The position numbers and the translations under genes are program-made. A stretch of DNA of 25,286 nucleotides, taken from contig JBBRQD010000084.1 of NCBI GenBank assembly GCA_038227045.1, positions 1 through 25,286 on the forward strand, written 5' to 3'. Below are positions 6,484 through 20,000 of this stretch, in pieces (within the stretch, counting starts at the first letter, position 1; each line of letters starts with the position of its first letter). Under the pieces are notes generated by a model, which made no database searches, was not told the DNA's origin, and saw only the letters and a program-made list of their open reading frames with translations. The DNA comes from JANXLS01 sp038227045. GTDB lineage: Bacteria > Planctomycetota > SZUA-567 > H5-PLA8.

Positions 6484-8676
6484 ATGAAAGACATTACGAA
6501 GGGCTTAATCCTGTGCATCGATGACAGCACGGACCAATTGGTTCTTATCCGCCGCTATCTGCAGTCGGCAGGATATAAAGTTCTGACCGCCAGCGGCGCC
6601 GATGAGGCCATGCAGGTGCTTACTTCAATGACGCCCCATTTGATTCTGCTTGATGTATTGATGCCCGGAACCAATGGTTATCAACTTTGCGCCAAACTTC
6701 ATCTGGATAAATCGCTTGCCCTCATTCCCGTCATTTTCCTGACGGCATTGTACACCGATCAGGACAAAGCCAGAGCCTTCAACGCGGGCGGGACCGATTT
6801 TCTGATCAAGCCGGTCACGCAGGAAAAACTGCTTGAAACGGTGAAGAAATATCTCGTCGTAAGCCAGAAGTGGCAGGATTTGGGCACCCGGAAAATATCG
6901 TCTTCGGACATGCGCGGTTTTCTCGCATTTCTACAGAAAGCGCTCAATCTCGCCCCGGATGTGGTAAACCGGATTTCATCCATTACGGGCGAGAACCTTT
7001 ATTTCATCGCGCCTGTTCTTGCAGTCAGCGAGGAAGTCATCGCACGCAATATTGCCGCGTATCTCGACCTCGCTTATTTGCCCAAAATCGATTCCAAGGA
7101 TTTGAGATTGGGTGTGCTCCCCCCCTCCTATTGTAAAGCGCGGCAGGTCGTTGCCATTACTGACGCGAACGAGCGCGTATTCGTCATTGCCAATCCCTTC
7201 GCCTGGAAATTGACCGACGATCTGACGAATCTGTTCGGCTTGAAACAAAAGCCGCGCATACTCGTCACGGAACCGAAAAACATAGAGGAATTGTTTAACG
7301 GTTCGGCGGAAAACTTAAGTGTGGCAAGCACCCCGGTTGAAGTTGCAAAGCCTCCGCTCAAGCCCCGGGCGGAAGAGGCCACCATGGTGGAAATTGAGGC
7401 CAAGCTGGCCGGACTCTATCAGGTTGAAAAGGAAACCGTTGTGGTGGTCGATGACTCCGCGGAGTCGGCGCCGATCATCATGCTGGTCAACAAGATCGTT
7501 GACGATGCCTGCGCTTTGGGAGCGTCCGACATTCACATCGAACCGTGGGAGCGCGAAGTGGTCGTGCGCTATCGCATCGATGGCGACCTTCGGCAAATCA
7601 AAAGGTTGCAGCCGCAGAAACTGATTCTAGCCATGGTCGCGCGCATCAAGATCATGAGCAGTCTCTCCATCACCGAAAGGCGCATGCCGCAGGACGGCCG
7701 TATTGTGTACAAGGACGATATCGATCTTCGAGTGGCAATCGTCCCGACCAATTATGGCGAAAAGGTCGTACTGCGGCTCTTGGACAAGCGCAAGTCTGCG
7801 CAGGCTCTAGATACGCTTGGATTTTCGAAACGCCATTTGGAACTGTACCGTGAGAAGATTCAAACGCCCTATGGGATGATCCTGCATGTCGGACCCACCG
7901 GATCGGGCAAATCGATGACGCTGTTTTCCGCCTTGAAGGAAATTCAGACGCCTGAAATCAACATTCAAACCGTCGAAGATCCGATCGAATACACGCTGCC
8001 GGGCATCAGCCAGGTACAGGTCAATCAAGGCATTGGATTGACATTCGCACGCGGCCTGCGCAGTTTTTTGCGCCAGGATCCGGACGTGATCCTCGTGGGC
8101 GAAATCCGCGATCGCGAGACGGCGGACGTGGCGATCGAAGCCGCCCTGACGGGGCATCTGGTGCTTTCGACGCTGCACACGAACGACAGCGCCACAACGG
8201 TGACGCGCTTGATTGAAATGGGCGTCGAACCCTATCTCATCAGTTCATCCATGATCATGATCTGCGCGCAACGCTTGTTGCGGCGCCTGTGCTCCGCCTG
8301 CAAGCAATTGTACAACGCCACGGACGACGAAAAGCGCCTGGCGGGCGTCTCGGAGGATAAAAAGCTTGCGCTTTATTCCGCGGGGAATTGCGAAGCCTGT
8401 GGCGGCACCGGCTATAAAGGCCGAATCGGCGTTCACGAACTTCTGATTATGAACGATGCGTTGCGCGCCTCCATGAGCACGCATGGCATAACCTCAGACG
8501 AACTGAAGCGTCTGGCCGTGGAGAAAGCGAAAATGACCACTCTTTATTGGGATGGCATCGAAAAAGTACGAAGCGGAACGACGTCCATTAAGGAGGTCGT
8601 GGCTCAGATACGCCGGGACGATTTCGAGTCCAAGCCGTCCGCCGGCATGTCCGGCACCCGCAAGAGTCAGTTCTAG
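6484..8676 (+). CDS. receiver domain fused to GspE/PilB-type secretion or pilus motor ATPase
   Basis: The protein is 730 residues with strong GGAGG (6474-6478) 5 nt before ATG. Residues 1-125 are a complete receiver (CIDDS, D57 in LLDVLMPGTNG, T87, K109 in FLIKPVT). About 140-275 resembles the N-terminal domain of GspE/PilB/MshE. About 320-700 is the motor ATPase: ASDIHIEP, Walker A GPTGSGKS (470-477), Walker B ILVGEIRDRE (about 535-544), His box LSTLHTNDS, and a tetracysteine zinc site (C603, C606, C636, C639). Every catalytic motif is present, so it should be an active hexameric motor that extends a type IV pilus or drives type II secretion. The receiver implies direct control of the motor by phosphorylation from the upstream relay. 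No other pilus or secretion gene is in the window, so GspE and PilB cannot be told apart. Confidence 0.92.
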   Translation: MKDITKGLILCIDDSTDQLVLIRRYLQSAGYKVLTASGADEAMQVLTSMTPHLILLDVLMPGTNGYQLCAKLHLDKSLALIPVIFLTALYTDQDKARAFNAGGTDFLIKPVTQEKLLETVKKYLVVSQKWQDLGTRKISSSDMRGFLAFLQKALNLAPDVVNRISSITGENLYFIAPVLAVSEEVIARNIAAYLDLAYLPKIDSKDLRLGVLPPSYCKARQVVAITDANERVFVIANPFAWKLTDDLTNLFGLKQKPRILVTEPKNIEELFNGSAENLSVASTPVEVAKPPLKPRAEEATMVEIEAKLAGLYQVEKETVVVVDDSAESAPIIMLVNKIVDDACALGASDIHIEPWEREVVVRYRIDGDLRQIKRLQPQKLILAMVARIKIMSSLSITERRMPQDGRIVYKDDIDLRVAIVPTNYGEKVVLRLLDKRKSAQALDTLGFSKRHLELYREKIQTPYGMILHVGPTGSGKSMTLFSALKEIQTPEINIQTVEDPIEYTLPGISQVQVNQGIGLTFARGLRSFLRQDPDVILVGEIRDRETADVAIEAALTGHLVLSTLHTNDSATTVTRLIEMGVEPYLISSSMIMICAQRLLRRLCSACKQLYNATDDEKRLAGVSEDKKLALYSAGNCEACGGTGYKGRIGVHELLIMNDALRASMSTHGITSDELKRLAVEKAKMTTLYWDGIEKVRSGTTSIKEVVAQIRRDDFESKPSAGMSGTRKSQF

Positions 8677-8842
8677 CTCCTTGCTCGGCTGTCCCGCCAA
8701 TGCCGTGCGAAAACGAATACGTTGAAATCTTGAATCGCCTTCCGGCGCCCGTTGTGATAGCATGACTGCACGGAGTCAGGAAGATTCGCATCGCGCAACC
8801 CGCCCCTTATATCTGCTCTGACTTCTGACAAGGAACACCGCC
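8677..8842 (+). other. 166-bp intergenic gap before the Ser/Thr kinase gene
   Basis: No gene is visible. TTGAAT (8730-8735) with TGATAG (8755-8760) is a poor promoter candidate (19-bp spacing), overlapping a small CGCC/GGCG hairpin at 8736-8747. No U-rich terminator follows the motor gene, so read-through into the kinase gene is possible. Confidence 0.4.
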
Positions 8843-10663
<1,821 letters not shown>

Positions 10664-10745
10664 ACCGAAAGTGACTCCAATTTGAGAGGATTGAATCCGG
10701 AACTCCGGTGACGCACCCTGCCGCCAGTACGGCGAGAGAATCGTG

Positions 10746-10773
10746 TTGACAATAGTGAAAAAGGCAATAATTT
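10746..10773 (+). promoter_or_regulatory. possible promoter for the giant C25 protease gene
   Basis: TTGACA (10746-10751) is a perfect sigma-70-type -35 box. TAATTT (10768-10773), 16 bp further on, is a partial -10 box. If used, the transcript would have a leader of about 270 nt containing the dyad cluster. This is a motif match only. Confidence 0.35.
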
Positions 10774-10855
10774 ATGACATTTGGGTCGAATTCGGTCATT
10801 TGCTTAATCCAACTAGAGTGCTCAATGTGACGCCATTTGAAAAAATTGCAAAAAA

Positions 10856-10926
10856 AAAGTACGCGATTTTCAATTGAAGTGCACATGTTACGTGTACTTT
10901 GCTCTCTCGTTAAGATAGCAGCAAAG
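10856..10926 (+). promoter_or_regulatory. overlapping inverted repeats in the leader of the giant gene
   Basis: AAAGTACGCG (10856-10865) pairs 9/10 with CGTGTACTTT (10891-10900). AAGTGCAC (10877-10884) pairs with GTGTACTT (10892-10899), allowing one G-T. CTTTGCT (10897-10903) pairs perfectly with AGCAAAG (10920-10926). TTCAATTGAA (10869-10878) is a 10-bp perfect palindrome. Because the 3' arm is shared, the hairpins are mutually exclusive. This could be operator DNA or a switching leader RNA; I recognise no known riboswitch. Confidence 0.45.
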
Positions 10927-11048
10927 CGAATAAGCGGTAGTGGTTCGAATAGGCGTGACCGGATCATAATTGCTGGCTGAAATTCCTGTTTCTTGCGGTC
11001 TCGGCACACATCAACACATATTTTACCCTGTCTTATTTGGAGCGAAGC

Positions 11049-14000
11049 ATGGACAGAACGATCGAAAGTGGTTTCCACCGTTCGATGTTGGCAGTGCTCT
11101 GGGTTGCTTTGGCGTCCTTGGCCGCACTCTCCGAAAACGCCTTTGCGGCAAATTTGGCGCCGATCGCGGCCACATCTCAGAGCAATTATGGTCCCCGGCC
11201 GCCCCAGAACGCCATTGACGGGACGGGCATGATTCCAAATAATCCGGTCACCTCCGCGTCCATAGCCGGAAACGCCCCGGACGGCAACATGTGGTTGAGC
11301 AACGGTAACGTCAATACCTGGATTGCGTTTGACTTGGGCAGCATGGTCACCATCAATGGATTCCACCTGTGGAATTACAACGAAGGCGGGAACTTTCCCG
11401 GCCGCGGCGTTAAGACCTGCGGGATATACACCCTCAATTCAATGCCCGCCCAGAACGGCCCGTATAGCACGTTCGGCGGCACGCTGGTGCAGAACATGAC
11501 CTTCCAAATAGCGACTGGCGCTAACAATAATCCTGGTAATGGCGATCCGGGCGCCGATTACACGTTTGCCGGCCCCGTCACCACCCGATACATTCTCATG
11601 TACGTCCTCAGCAACTTCGGAACCTCCGACAGCTACACGGGTATTTCGGAAATTCGCTTCAACGATGTCACCGCAACCCTGACGGGCGTCTCGCCGGCGG
11701 GCGACGTTCCGGGCGGTGGATCAACCATCACGCTTACCGGCACCGGTTTTCAAAACAACATCACCGCCCCCTTTTCGATTACCTTTGGCGGTGTCGCCGG
11801 AACCAGCCCCACGTTCGTGAATGCCACCACATATACGGTCGTGGCACCCGCTCACGCTCTGGGGACCGTTGATGTGGTCATGACGGATGCGAACGGAGTT
11901 GTGAACACGCTCCCAAGCGCTTTTGTGTACCAAGCCAATCCGCCGCCGGGCATTACCAGCGTTTCGCCGGCTCTCGGCCCAATAGGCGGAGGAACCACCG
12001 TCACAATCAGCGGGTTGAATTTCAGAACTGGGGCGAAGGTGACGTTCGGCGGGACCAATGGCTTTAATACGAGCGCACCGGTGACTCCGACTTCGATCAG
12101 CGTGAACGGGAAAACGATCGTGGTTGTATCTCCTGCCGCCGATCCGGCGGACGCGTCCGGGCCCACTGCCGTGACTGTCACCAATATCGACAACAACACG
12201 ACAGGCACTCTGGACAGCAGCTTCAAATACATAGCCCCCGCACCGACAATAACGGGCATTAGCGGGCCCAGCGGCTTTCCCAACGGCGCATACAACGCCG
12301 TCTCGGCAGTGACCATCACCGGGACTGGGTTCTCGTCGAATTTTGCTACAAACCTGGCCAGTCAAGGCAAAATTACGCTCGGCGGGCAAACAGTGATAGT
12401 TAACAGTGTTCAAGACGATCAAACGCTGCTCGGCTTAGTCCAGCCCATCGCGGTGGGCATAACCAACTTAACAAATGACATTGTTGTGACCAATCCAGAT
12501 GGCACCTCCAGCGCCATCACCGCGGCCGATCGTTTCACCTATAACGGCTTGGTCCCACCCGACCCCGACTCAAATCTGCAAAACAAGGTTTTCTATCGTT
12601 ACTACAGCAATACCTCGTTTGGCCCAACCTTGCCGGGTTACCCAAACACGACGTTTCCCTTGAATATCACTCCTTTCAGCACCGGCTTTGCAAGCACCAT
12701 GAACTTCAACAATTCCAATCCGTTCCAGCCCGGCGTGGCGAACAATTGGGCGGTTGAATATGCCGGCATGCTCAACGTACCGGCCGACGGCATCTATACT
12801 TTCTATTTGGCATCCGACGATACCAGCGTCATGCGCATCAACAGCATCACGGCCGGCAGCACGATCGTCTGCAATGCGAACGTTTCGAGCGCCACCGGCA
12901 CGCCGATCGGGTTGAAAGCCGGTCTTCACCGCTTTAACATTTCATACGCGGAAGGGGTCGGCGGGTACAACTTGGCCGTGCAATGGTCCAGTGGCTTTTT
13001 TGCCAGGGAGGATATTCCCCCAGGCAACGCGGCTATGACCGCCCGCGGCTTCTACGGAGAACAACCGCTCGTCGTGACCAGTGCGATTCCCAATCCCTCC
13101 GGTGTGCTGCCTGAAGACGGATTAGACATAAACACCGGCAATCCCACACCCATAACGATAACTGGATCTGGATTTGGATCGTACGTGAATAGCGTGACCA
13201 TCCTGGATGCCACCGGTCTCGCTCTGAGCGGCGGCACGTTTACCAATCCCGGAACTCCGCCCAACTCGTTCACCGTCGCCAACTCGACAACCCTGAACGG
13301 GTTTGGTGCGCCCGCCAATTTTTACGATGGTATTGCGCCTGTTATCGTGTCGACCTATTCCGGCCAGAGCGTCACGCTGCCCGGTGGCTTGCCCAATGGT
13401 TTGTACTACGATACTTCGGCGAAGACGTTTACGTGGACTGGCGGCGCGAACACTTCAAATTGGAGCGATGGCGCCAATTGGGATAAAGGCCGGAAGCCAG
13501 ACCTCTATTCTTATGTGATTTTGACCAGCGCGGGAATGAGACCGTCGAATCAGGACATCGCCGGAGGACTCCCGCTGACCTCTATTACCTACAACTCGGG
13601 GACCCCGTCGTTTGTGTTGTCCGGACAACCATTTAATTTCATCACCTATCCCGCGGCGATTACAATCGATCCTTCTTCGCCAAGTCAAACCATTAACGCA
13701 AACACGATCATTTCCGTGCCCACGGTCATCAGTACGGGCGCAGGCAAAAAACTGACGCTGCTGGGCAACACCAGCGGCACCGACGTGCTGACAGTCTCGA
13801 GCGGCAGCACGGTTCAGTTCGGAGACTTCGGAGGCGCCGCGACGGCCAACGGTTTGGTGTCCATTAACATGGTGGACAATGGCTCCGTGATCATCGCCGA
13901 TCCGTTCGACCAGTTGTACACCGGAAATCTAAGTGGAACAGGAACCTTGACCGTAAATTCTGGGGGGGTTCTGACCCTGACCGGCATAAGCACGTTCTCC

Positions 14001-17000
14001 GGCGGCACGACAGTCACAGCGGGAACTTTGCTGATTCGGACGCCATTCGCATCGAACGGCAGGGATCCCATGGGCACGGGTCCGGTCACGCTCAGCGGCG
14101 GGTTGCTGCGCCTCGCTGGACAGCCGGGGGCTTCGACGCCGATTGCGCTGGCTCCCTCCAGTTTCAATTTCGATCTCATTGCGGAAGCCGGTGCGACCAG
14201 CCCTCAGACTGGAACGACTGGCAATTATGCGAGCTGGGTATATTACGAAAAAGGTGCTCCGAACACGACGCAAGGACTCCCGGTGGGAAACCCGCCTTTC
14301 ACCAGCGTGTTTAATCCTCTCGTCAAATTCCAATTGGCGGCCTATTCGTCGGGAGTCGCGAACGGCAAAAACAATAATGCGTTGATCGTCAATACCGGTC
14401 AAACTCTCACTTTTACCCTTGCAACACCCGCTTCGTACCAGGCATTGCAATTACTATATAATTGTTCCGGTAGCGCCAACTTCACTGCAACGGTGAACTT
14501 TTCGGATGCCTCACAAACGATACTTACCGGCGGCACCACCGTTCCGGATTGGACTCAGGCCGGACCGATTGCGATCACCAATGTCGGCCTTAGCCAGGAT
14601 TACACCACGTGGAGTTCGTTTTATGCGAATCAACTAAGCATGTTCGAGCAGGATTACGCGTTGAACTTGACGGATCAGACAAAGATGGTCGTGTCGATTG
14701 ATCTGAAGGCCAACAGCGGTGTGCCGGTCTTTTTCGCGCTCAGCGGCGTTCCCCTTGTCGGCGGCCCGGCGCTCGCGACTCAATCGTACAACAACGGCTT
14801 GATTCTCACTGTCGATTCGACGGTCGATGTAGTCAACAGTTTGAACGCCACGCTGGGGGGCACGCTCTCGACAATCGGCAACCATGTGCTGACGCTGACG
14901 GGCACCAACGTAAGCCTCACACTGGGCAATGGCGCACTGAAGGGCAATCTGACATTGGCGATTCCGAGTGCCGCTAATCAGTTGACCGTGGGCGCGATTG
15001 CCGATGCGACCGGCGTCAATTCCATTACCAAAACCGGCCCCGGCACGCTTCTTTTTGGAGGCATAAGCACTTATGGTGGAGCGACCAATGTGCAGGGCGG
15101 CACGGTGCGGCTGGGCAAGAACGGCGTTCCGGCCGGAAGCGTTCTTTGGCTCAATGCCGGCGACACGGCAAAAATGCTGCCTGCAAACGCCGTCGCCGGC
15201 AGTCTCATTACCACGTGGACCGATGAATTGTCAGCCGCCAACGTGACGGGCTCGGGTGGCACCTATCAACCCAATGTCATAAACGGGCAGGCAGTGATAC
15301 GTTTCGCCGGCAATCAATCCCTGTTTAACACCACCAATTACCCGGCACCGACGAGCGTTTTCGTAGTGGAACGATATACGGGTGGAAACAACAATCGAAT
15401 CCTTTCCTCCAAGAACAATAATTGGTTGCTGGGTATGCATGGCGGCCAAATCGACCGGTATTATTACGAAGGCTGGGTGTCCGGAGTCGGCGGCAACCAA
15501 ATGAACGGCAGCGCCGCGGATACGCTTCCGCACATGTACGAAGCGACGATTTCGTCCAGCGGCAGCACGGCTTCCGTGTTCGACAGCCGTTTTCCCACGG
15601 TCAAATTGCGCGACTCAAACACATTCGGCATCACCGGCCCCAACGGAATCGAACTCAACGGCTGGCAGAATTCAAGCGAGTTTTCCAACTGCGACATCGC
15701 CGAAGTCTTGATCTATCCGAGCGTGTTGAACGCAGCCACCCTGGCACAGGTCGAGGCCTATCTCGCGGAAAAATATTTTGGCGCCAGCCTTCCCGGCGGT
15801 CTAAAGGGATCCTTGCCGGTTAACACGGACTTGTCGCTGAGCCCCAACACAACGTTCGACGTCAACGGAGGCACCCAGACTATTGGCTCGCTTTCATCAG
15901 TCGATTCCACGGCATCAGTCACGCTTGGAACGGGCACGCTGACAGTTGGAGGCACCGCATCCACTACATTTCCGGGCATCATCAGCGGCGTGGGCGGCTC
16001 GTTTGGCAAGCAAGGCTCGTACACCTTGACCTTGACCGGCGCCAATACCTACACGGGCAACACGACCGTCGGCGCCGGCACCGGCGCGTTGAAGGTCGGC
16101 GTTGTGAATGCCATTCCCAGCGGAGTGGGCAATGGCAATGTGATCGTGAATGGCACCCTCGATTTGAACGGATTCAATATCGGCGTCAACGGTTTGAACG
16201 GCATTGGCTTTGTCGATAACTTTGCGGCAGGGGCTGTGACGTTTACGGTTGGCAACAACAATGCGACGGGAACTTTTTCGGGCGTCATCAGGAACTCGGT
16301 GGGCGCCGTATCGCTGGTCAAGACCGGCAGCGGCGTTCAATCCCTGCAAAATGCAAGCACCTACGCCGGCACCACAACGATCGCCGCGGGTACGCTGCGC
16401 CTTATCACACTTCAGAACAGTTTCCAAGCCTATAGTATCGCTGCCGTAGCCGCGGCCTCCAATCAAAATCATCCCGGATCTTTGGGATATGACTTCACGG
16501 TCAACAGGCCGGTCACCATTACCGATTTAGGTTTTTATCAACCTACGAATGCGGCCTTTACCGCGTTCACCCATAATGTGTTCATTACGAATCAGACGAA
16601 TACGACAACTTTTGCGACTGCCACAGTCACAAGTGCAAACACGTTAAGCAGCGGTTATCGCTTTGCACTCATTTCACCCGTAACGATCCCCGCGGGCAAT
16701 TACCGGATTTGGGGCAGCCGATATTCTGACGGAGATTTTAATACAGGTTTCGGGAATACCGTGCAGCCCGGCCCGTTGGATTCCGGTGGCGGAGCGCTGA
16801 CCTTTGGCGTAGGAGGAGTCATTGCAGGCTATTACGATAATAACGCGGGAACGTTTCCAACCACTCAAGATAATTCCAATGCAGCGAATAACACGCCGTA
16901 TCGTTACGCCGCGGTCAGTTTCAAATTCAACGACCCGTCCGTCATTACCGGCAATGGGCAATTGCCAACCGCAACCGCGTTGACGATCATGAATGCCAGT

Positions 17001-20000
17001 ACGTTCGATCTTAACAATATCAACCAGACTATTGGCTCTCTTTCGGCCACGGATGCGTCGGGTAACAAAGTAACTTTGGGTACTGGCACTCTAACCGTCG
17101 GTAATTCAGCCCTTACCACATTCGATGGGATTATTTCCGGCGTGGGAGGGGCGGTTGTCAAACAGGGCACCGGCACCTTGACTTTGACGGGTATTAATAC
17201 CTATAACGGCACGACCACCGTAAGTGCTGGGGCTCTCGCCGTGAACGGCAGCATCGTGTCGGTCGCCACGGCAACCGCAACTGGCGCTTTGCGCGGCACC
17301 GGCTCTTTATTGGGGGCCCAGACTAATTCCAACGCAAGTGGAGCCATCTGGCCAGGACTGGCGCTCGGCGGCGGTCTCCTTTTGGCAAACGAAACGCTGA
17401 CAATTACTGGGAAGTATGTTCCCGCCGCGGGCAGCAAACTAAAAATCGCGCTCAAAAGTCCATTCCAACAGAAGCTGTTGGTAACTGGGCAGGGAGCGAG
17501 TGTCGTCGCCTTGAGCAACGTGACTCTGCAGTTGGGCATTACGAATGGCAACAATACCTTCACCATCCTCGACGTCGGTGCGAATGTCATCACGAGTTCC
17601 TTTGCCGCCATATCGGTCAATAGCACTGGTCAGACGGCTGGAGTCGTCACTGTTACCTATCAGAATCTGGCCAACGCTACCGTGACACCGTCCGTCGGAA
17701 CACCTGCAAGCAAGGTATTGGTTGCAATAAGTGGAGTTGTCACGCCGGTTACGGTCGATTCCTTCAGCGCCTCCGCGCAAGGGGCCGGCGTTTTGCTTGA
17801 ATGGAACTGCCTCTCCGAATTCCAGAACGCGGGCTTCAACATCTATCGCCGCCCCGTAAATGGCAGCGATTGGAGCAAGATCAACCCGGCGTTGATCGCC
17901 GGGCGCATTTCCAGCCCGGATGCCAGGACATACCGCTTGTACGATTGGGCCGCTCCGGGCCAATATGTGTACAAGCTCGACAGCATCAGTATTCAAGGCG
18001 ACGCTGAAACTTATGCCCAGATTGCCGGGCCGGTCGATGTGGGAGGCAATCGCGCAACTGGCGCGCTGACATCCGAAGGCGTCGCCGCGGCGATTGCCAG
18101 TGTCGATGCGGCCAACAATACAACTGTCACTCAGGAATTGAGCGGGAAGTTTGCCGCCGCCGGGAACGCTCAGCCGAATCCTACAGGTAATAAGAATTCA
18201 GGTAATGACACAGATACCCAACTCACTCAAAACGCAGCGGCGCGAGCGGTTGCCGGTTCGGCGGGATTGACGCTCAATGCAGATGGCACTCTGGTCCGGC
18301 CTGCGACAGTAAAATTCATCGACATTGCCAGTGGCGCAACGGCCGAGAGTAGTCGTGCAGGGGAAGTGGCAACCCGCAGCGCCAGCGCATCCAGCGGGAT
18401 GAATTCAATGGCGGCCGCGCGCTGGTTTTCGAGCAGTTCTGCAAATACGTCGAGCACGTTTAATGCGGCAAAGGTGGTCTACGATAAGGCCGGAGTCCTG
18501 CTGATTCCGCAGGCTTCATTGCCTGCCGGAATAAATATCAACCATCTCGCCGTGCAGCGCGAAGGGCGCGCCATTCCGGCGCTGGCTGTGACCTCCGATG
18601 GTTTGCTGGTCTTCGGGCAAGGGTATCAGGACGATTATACCGCCAAAGACGCGCTGTTCCTCCGCTCGACAAGCGGGCCGACCGCGGCGGGTCAGGCGAC
18701 CCATGCCCAAGGATTGTTCGCCAGCGCTCAAGTCGCCAATATCAACAGCCCTGCCAAGGTGACGGTCAGTTATCACGACGTTTACTTCGACTACAACGAC
18801 GCATTCCGTCCATATACGTTCGCGCCGTGGTTCTCAAGCCAGTATCTGACCGCCGACGCGTCGACGGGCACCACGCAGAGCTTCACGATAGACACTCCGT
18901 ATGCCAGCAGCAGCCCGGCGACGCTGACGGTAAACGTGTGGAGTTTAACACAGTCCGCGACGGCGGCACAGGACCATGCGCTGCAGGTTTTGGTCAATGG
19001 ACATCCTGCGGGTCAGGCTGTGTGGGGCGGCGGAAACAAGATGGTCCAGTTGACCTTCAACGTACCTTCGGGCGCATTGAAGACCGGCGCAAACCAGATC
19101 GATTTGGTCACGCCATCCTTGGCGGACGTGGATAGCCAAATCGCGTTCCTGCATTCGATAACTGTTGCGTACACGCGCACGCTGGACGGTTCGACGCCGG
19201 TAACTATATACAATACGGGTACTTCAAATCAGTTGTTCGAATTGAGCGACGTGCCAAGCGCCAATGCGTGGGTCGTTGACGCGCGCTTCCCGGATCGTGC
19301 GGCGCTGGTGCCTTACGAAGCGCAGGATCAAGGCGATGGGACATATAAGATGCGCTTCACCGCAAACGGCGGCGGCACGGGGCAATATCAGGTGGTGCCG
19401 GCCGGGATGGAAAATGCGCCGTTGTCGGTCACACGCCGGCAGGTGAAGCCCGTCAAGCTGACGGGTGTATACCTGGCGACGGGGCCCAGCCAGTTCAGCG
19501 CGGGAATCCAACCGCTGCTGATGCAGCGCGCCAAGGAAGGCCTGCGCGGCCAGTTCGTGGATCAGGAGCAAATCTTCGATTACTACAATTACGGGCGCTA
19601 CGGCCCCGCGGGCATCCAAAATGCAGTGCGCGCGACGCAACCTCAATATCTGCTTTTATTGGGCAGGACGACGTACGACTACAAGAACTACTCGGGCTTG
19701 AATGTCGATCCACTTTGTCCCGCATTCCTGGTATCGACCACGTTCTGGGCGCAGGCCACGTCGGACTCGATGTTCGGCGATCTGGGCCGGGGCTATGCGG
19801 AAGTGGCCGTCGGACGTCTGCCGGTGAACAACGCGGCGGAACTGAGCGTGGCCGTAAAGCATATCCTGAATTACAAAGGCGCACCGGCTTCCGGCGCGCG
19901 CATTCACGCAGTGGCGGATCAAGCCGATCCATTGGCCGCAAATTTCCCGGCGCAGGCGGACACCGTAAGCCAGTCGTTCCCGGAATCCGTCTGGCAGCCC

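Larger units (their letters stand above)
10664..11048 (+). other. 385-bp AT-rich intergenic region upstream of the giant protease gene
   Basis: No gene is visible. The region is clearly richer in A and T than its neighbours. It holds a -35-like TTGACA near its start, an A8 tract at 10851-10858, a cluster of overlapping dyads (10856-10926) and a GGAG ribosome binding site at 11039-11042. The size and content fit a regulated promoter with a long leader. Confidence 0.6.

Noticed and set aside
10900..11048. Possible cyclic-di-GMP riboswitch (a GCAAAGC-like string at 10921)
   Set aside because: The other conserved elements of the GEMM motif, including the tetraloop receptor helix sequences, are not present.
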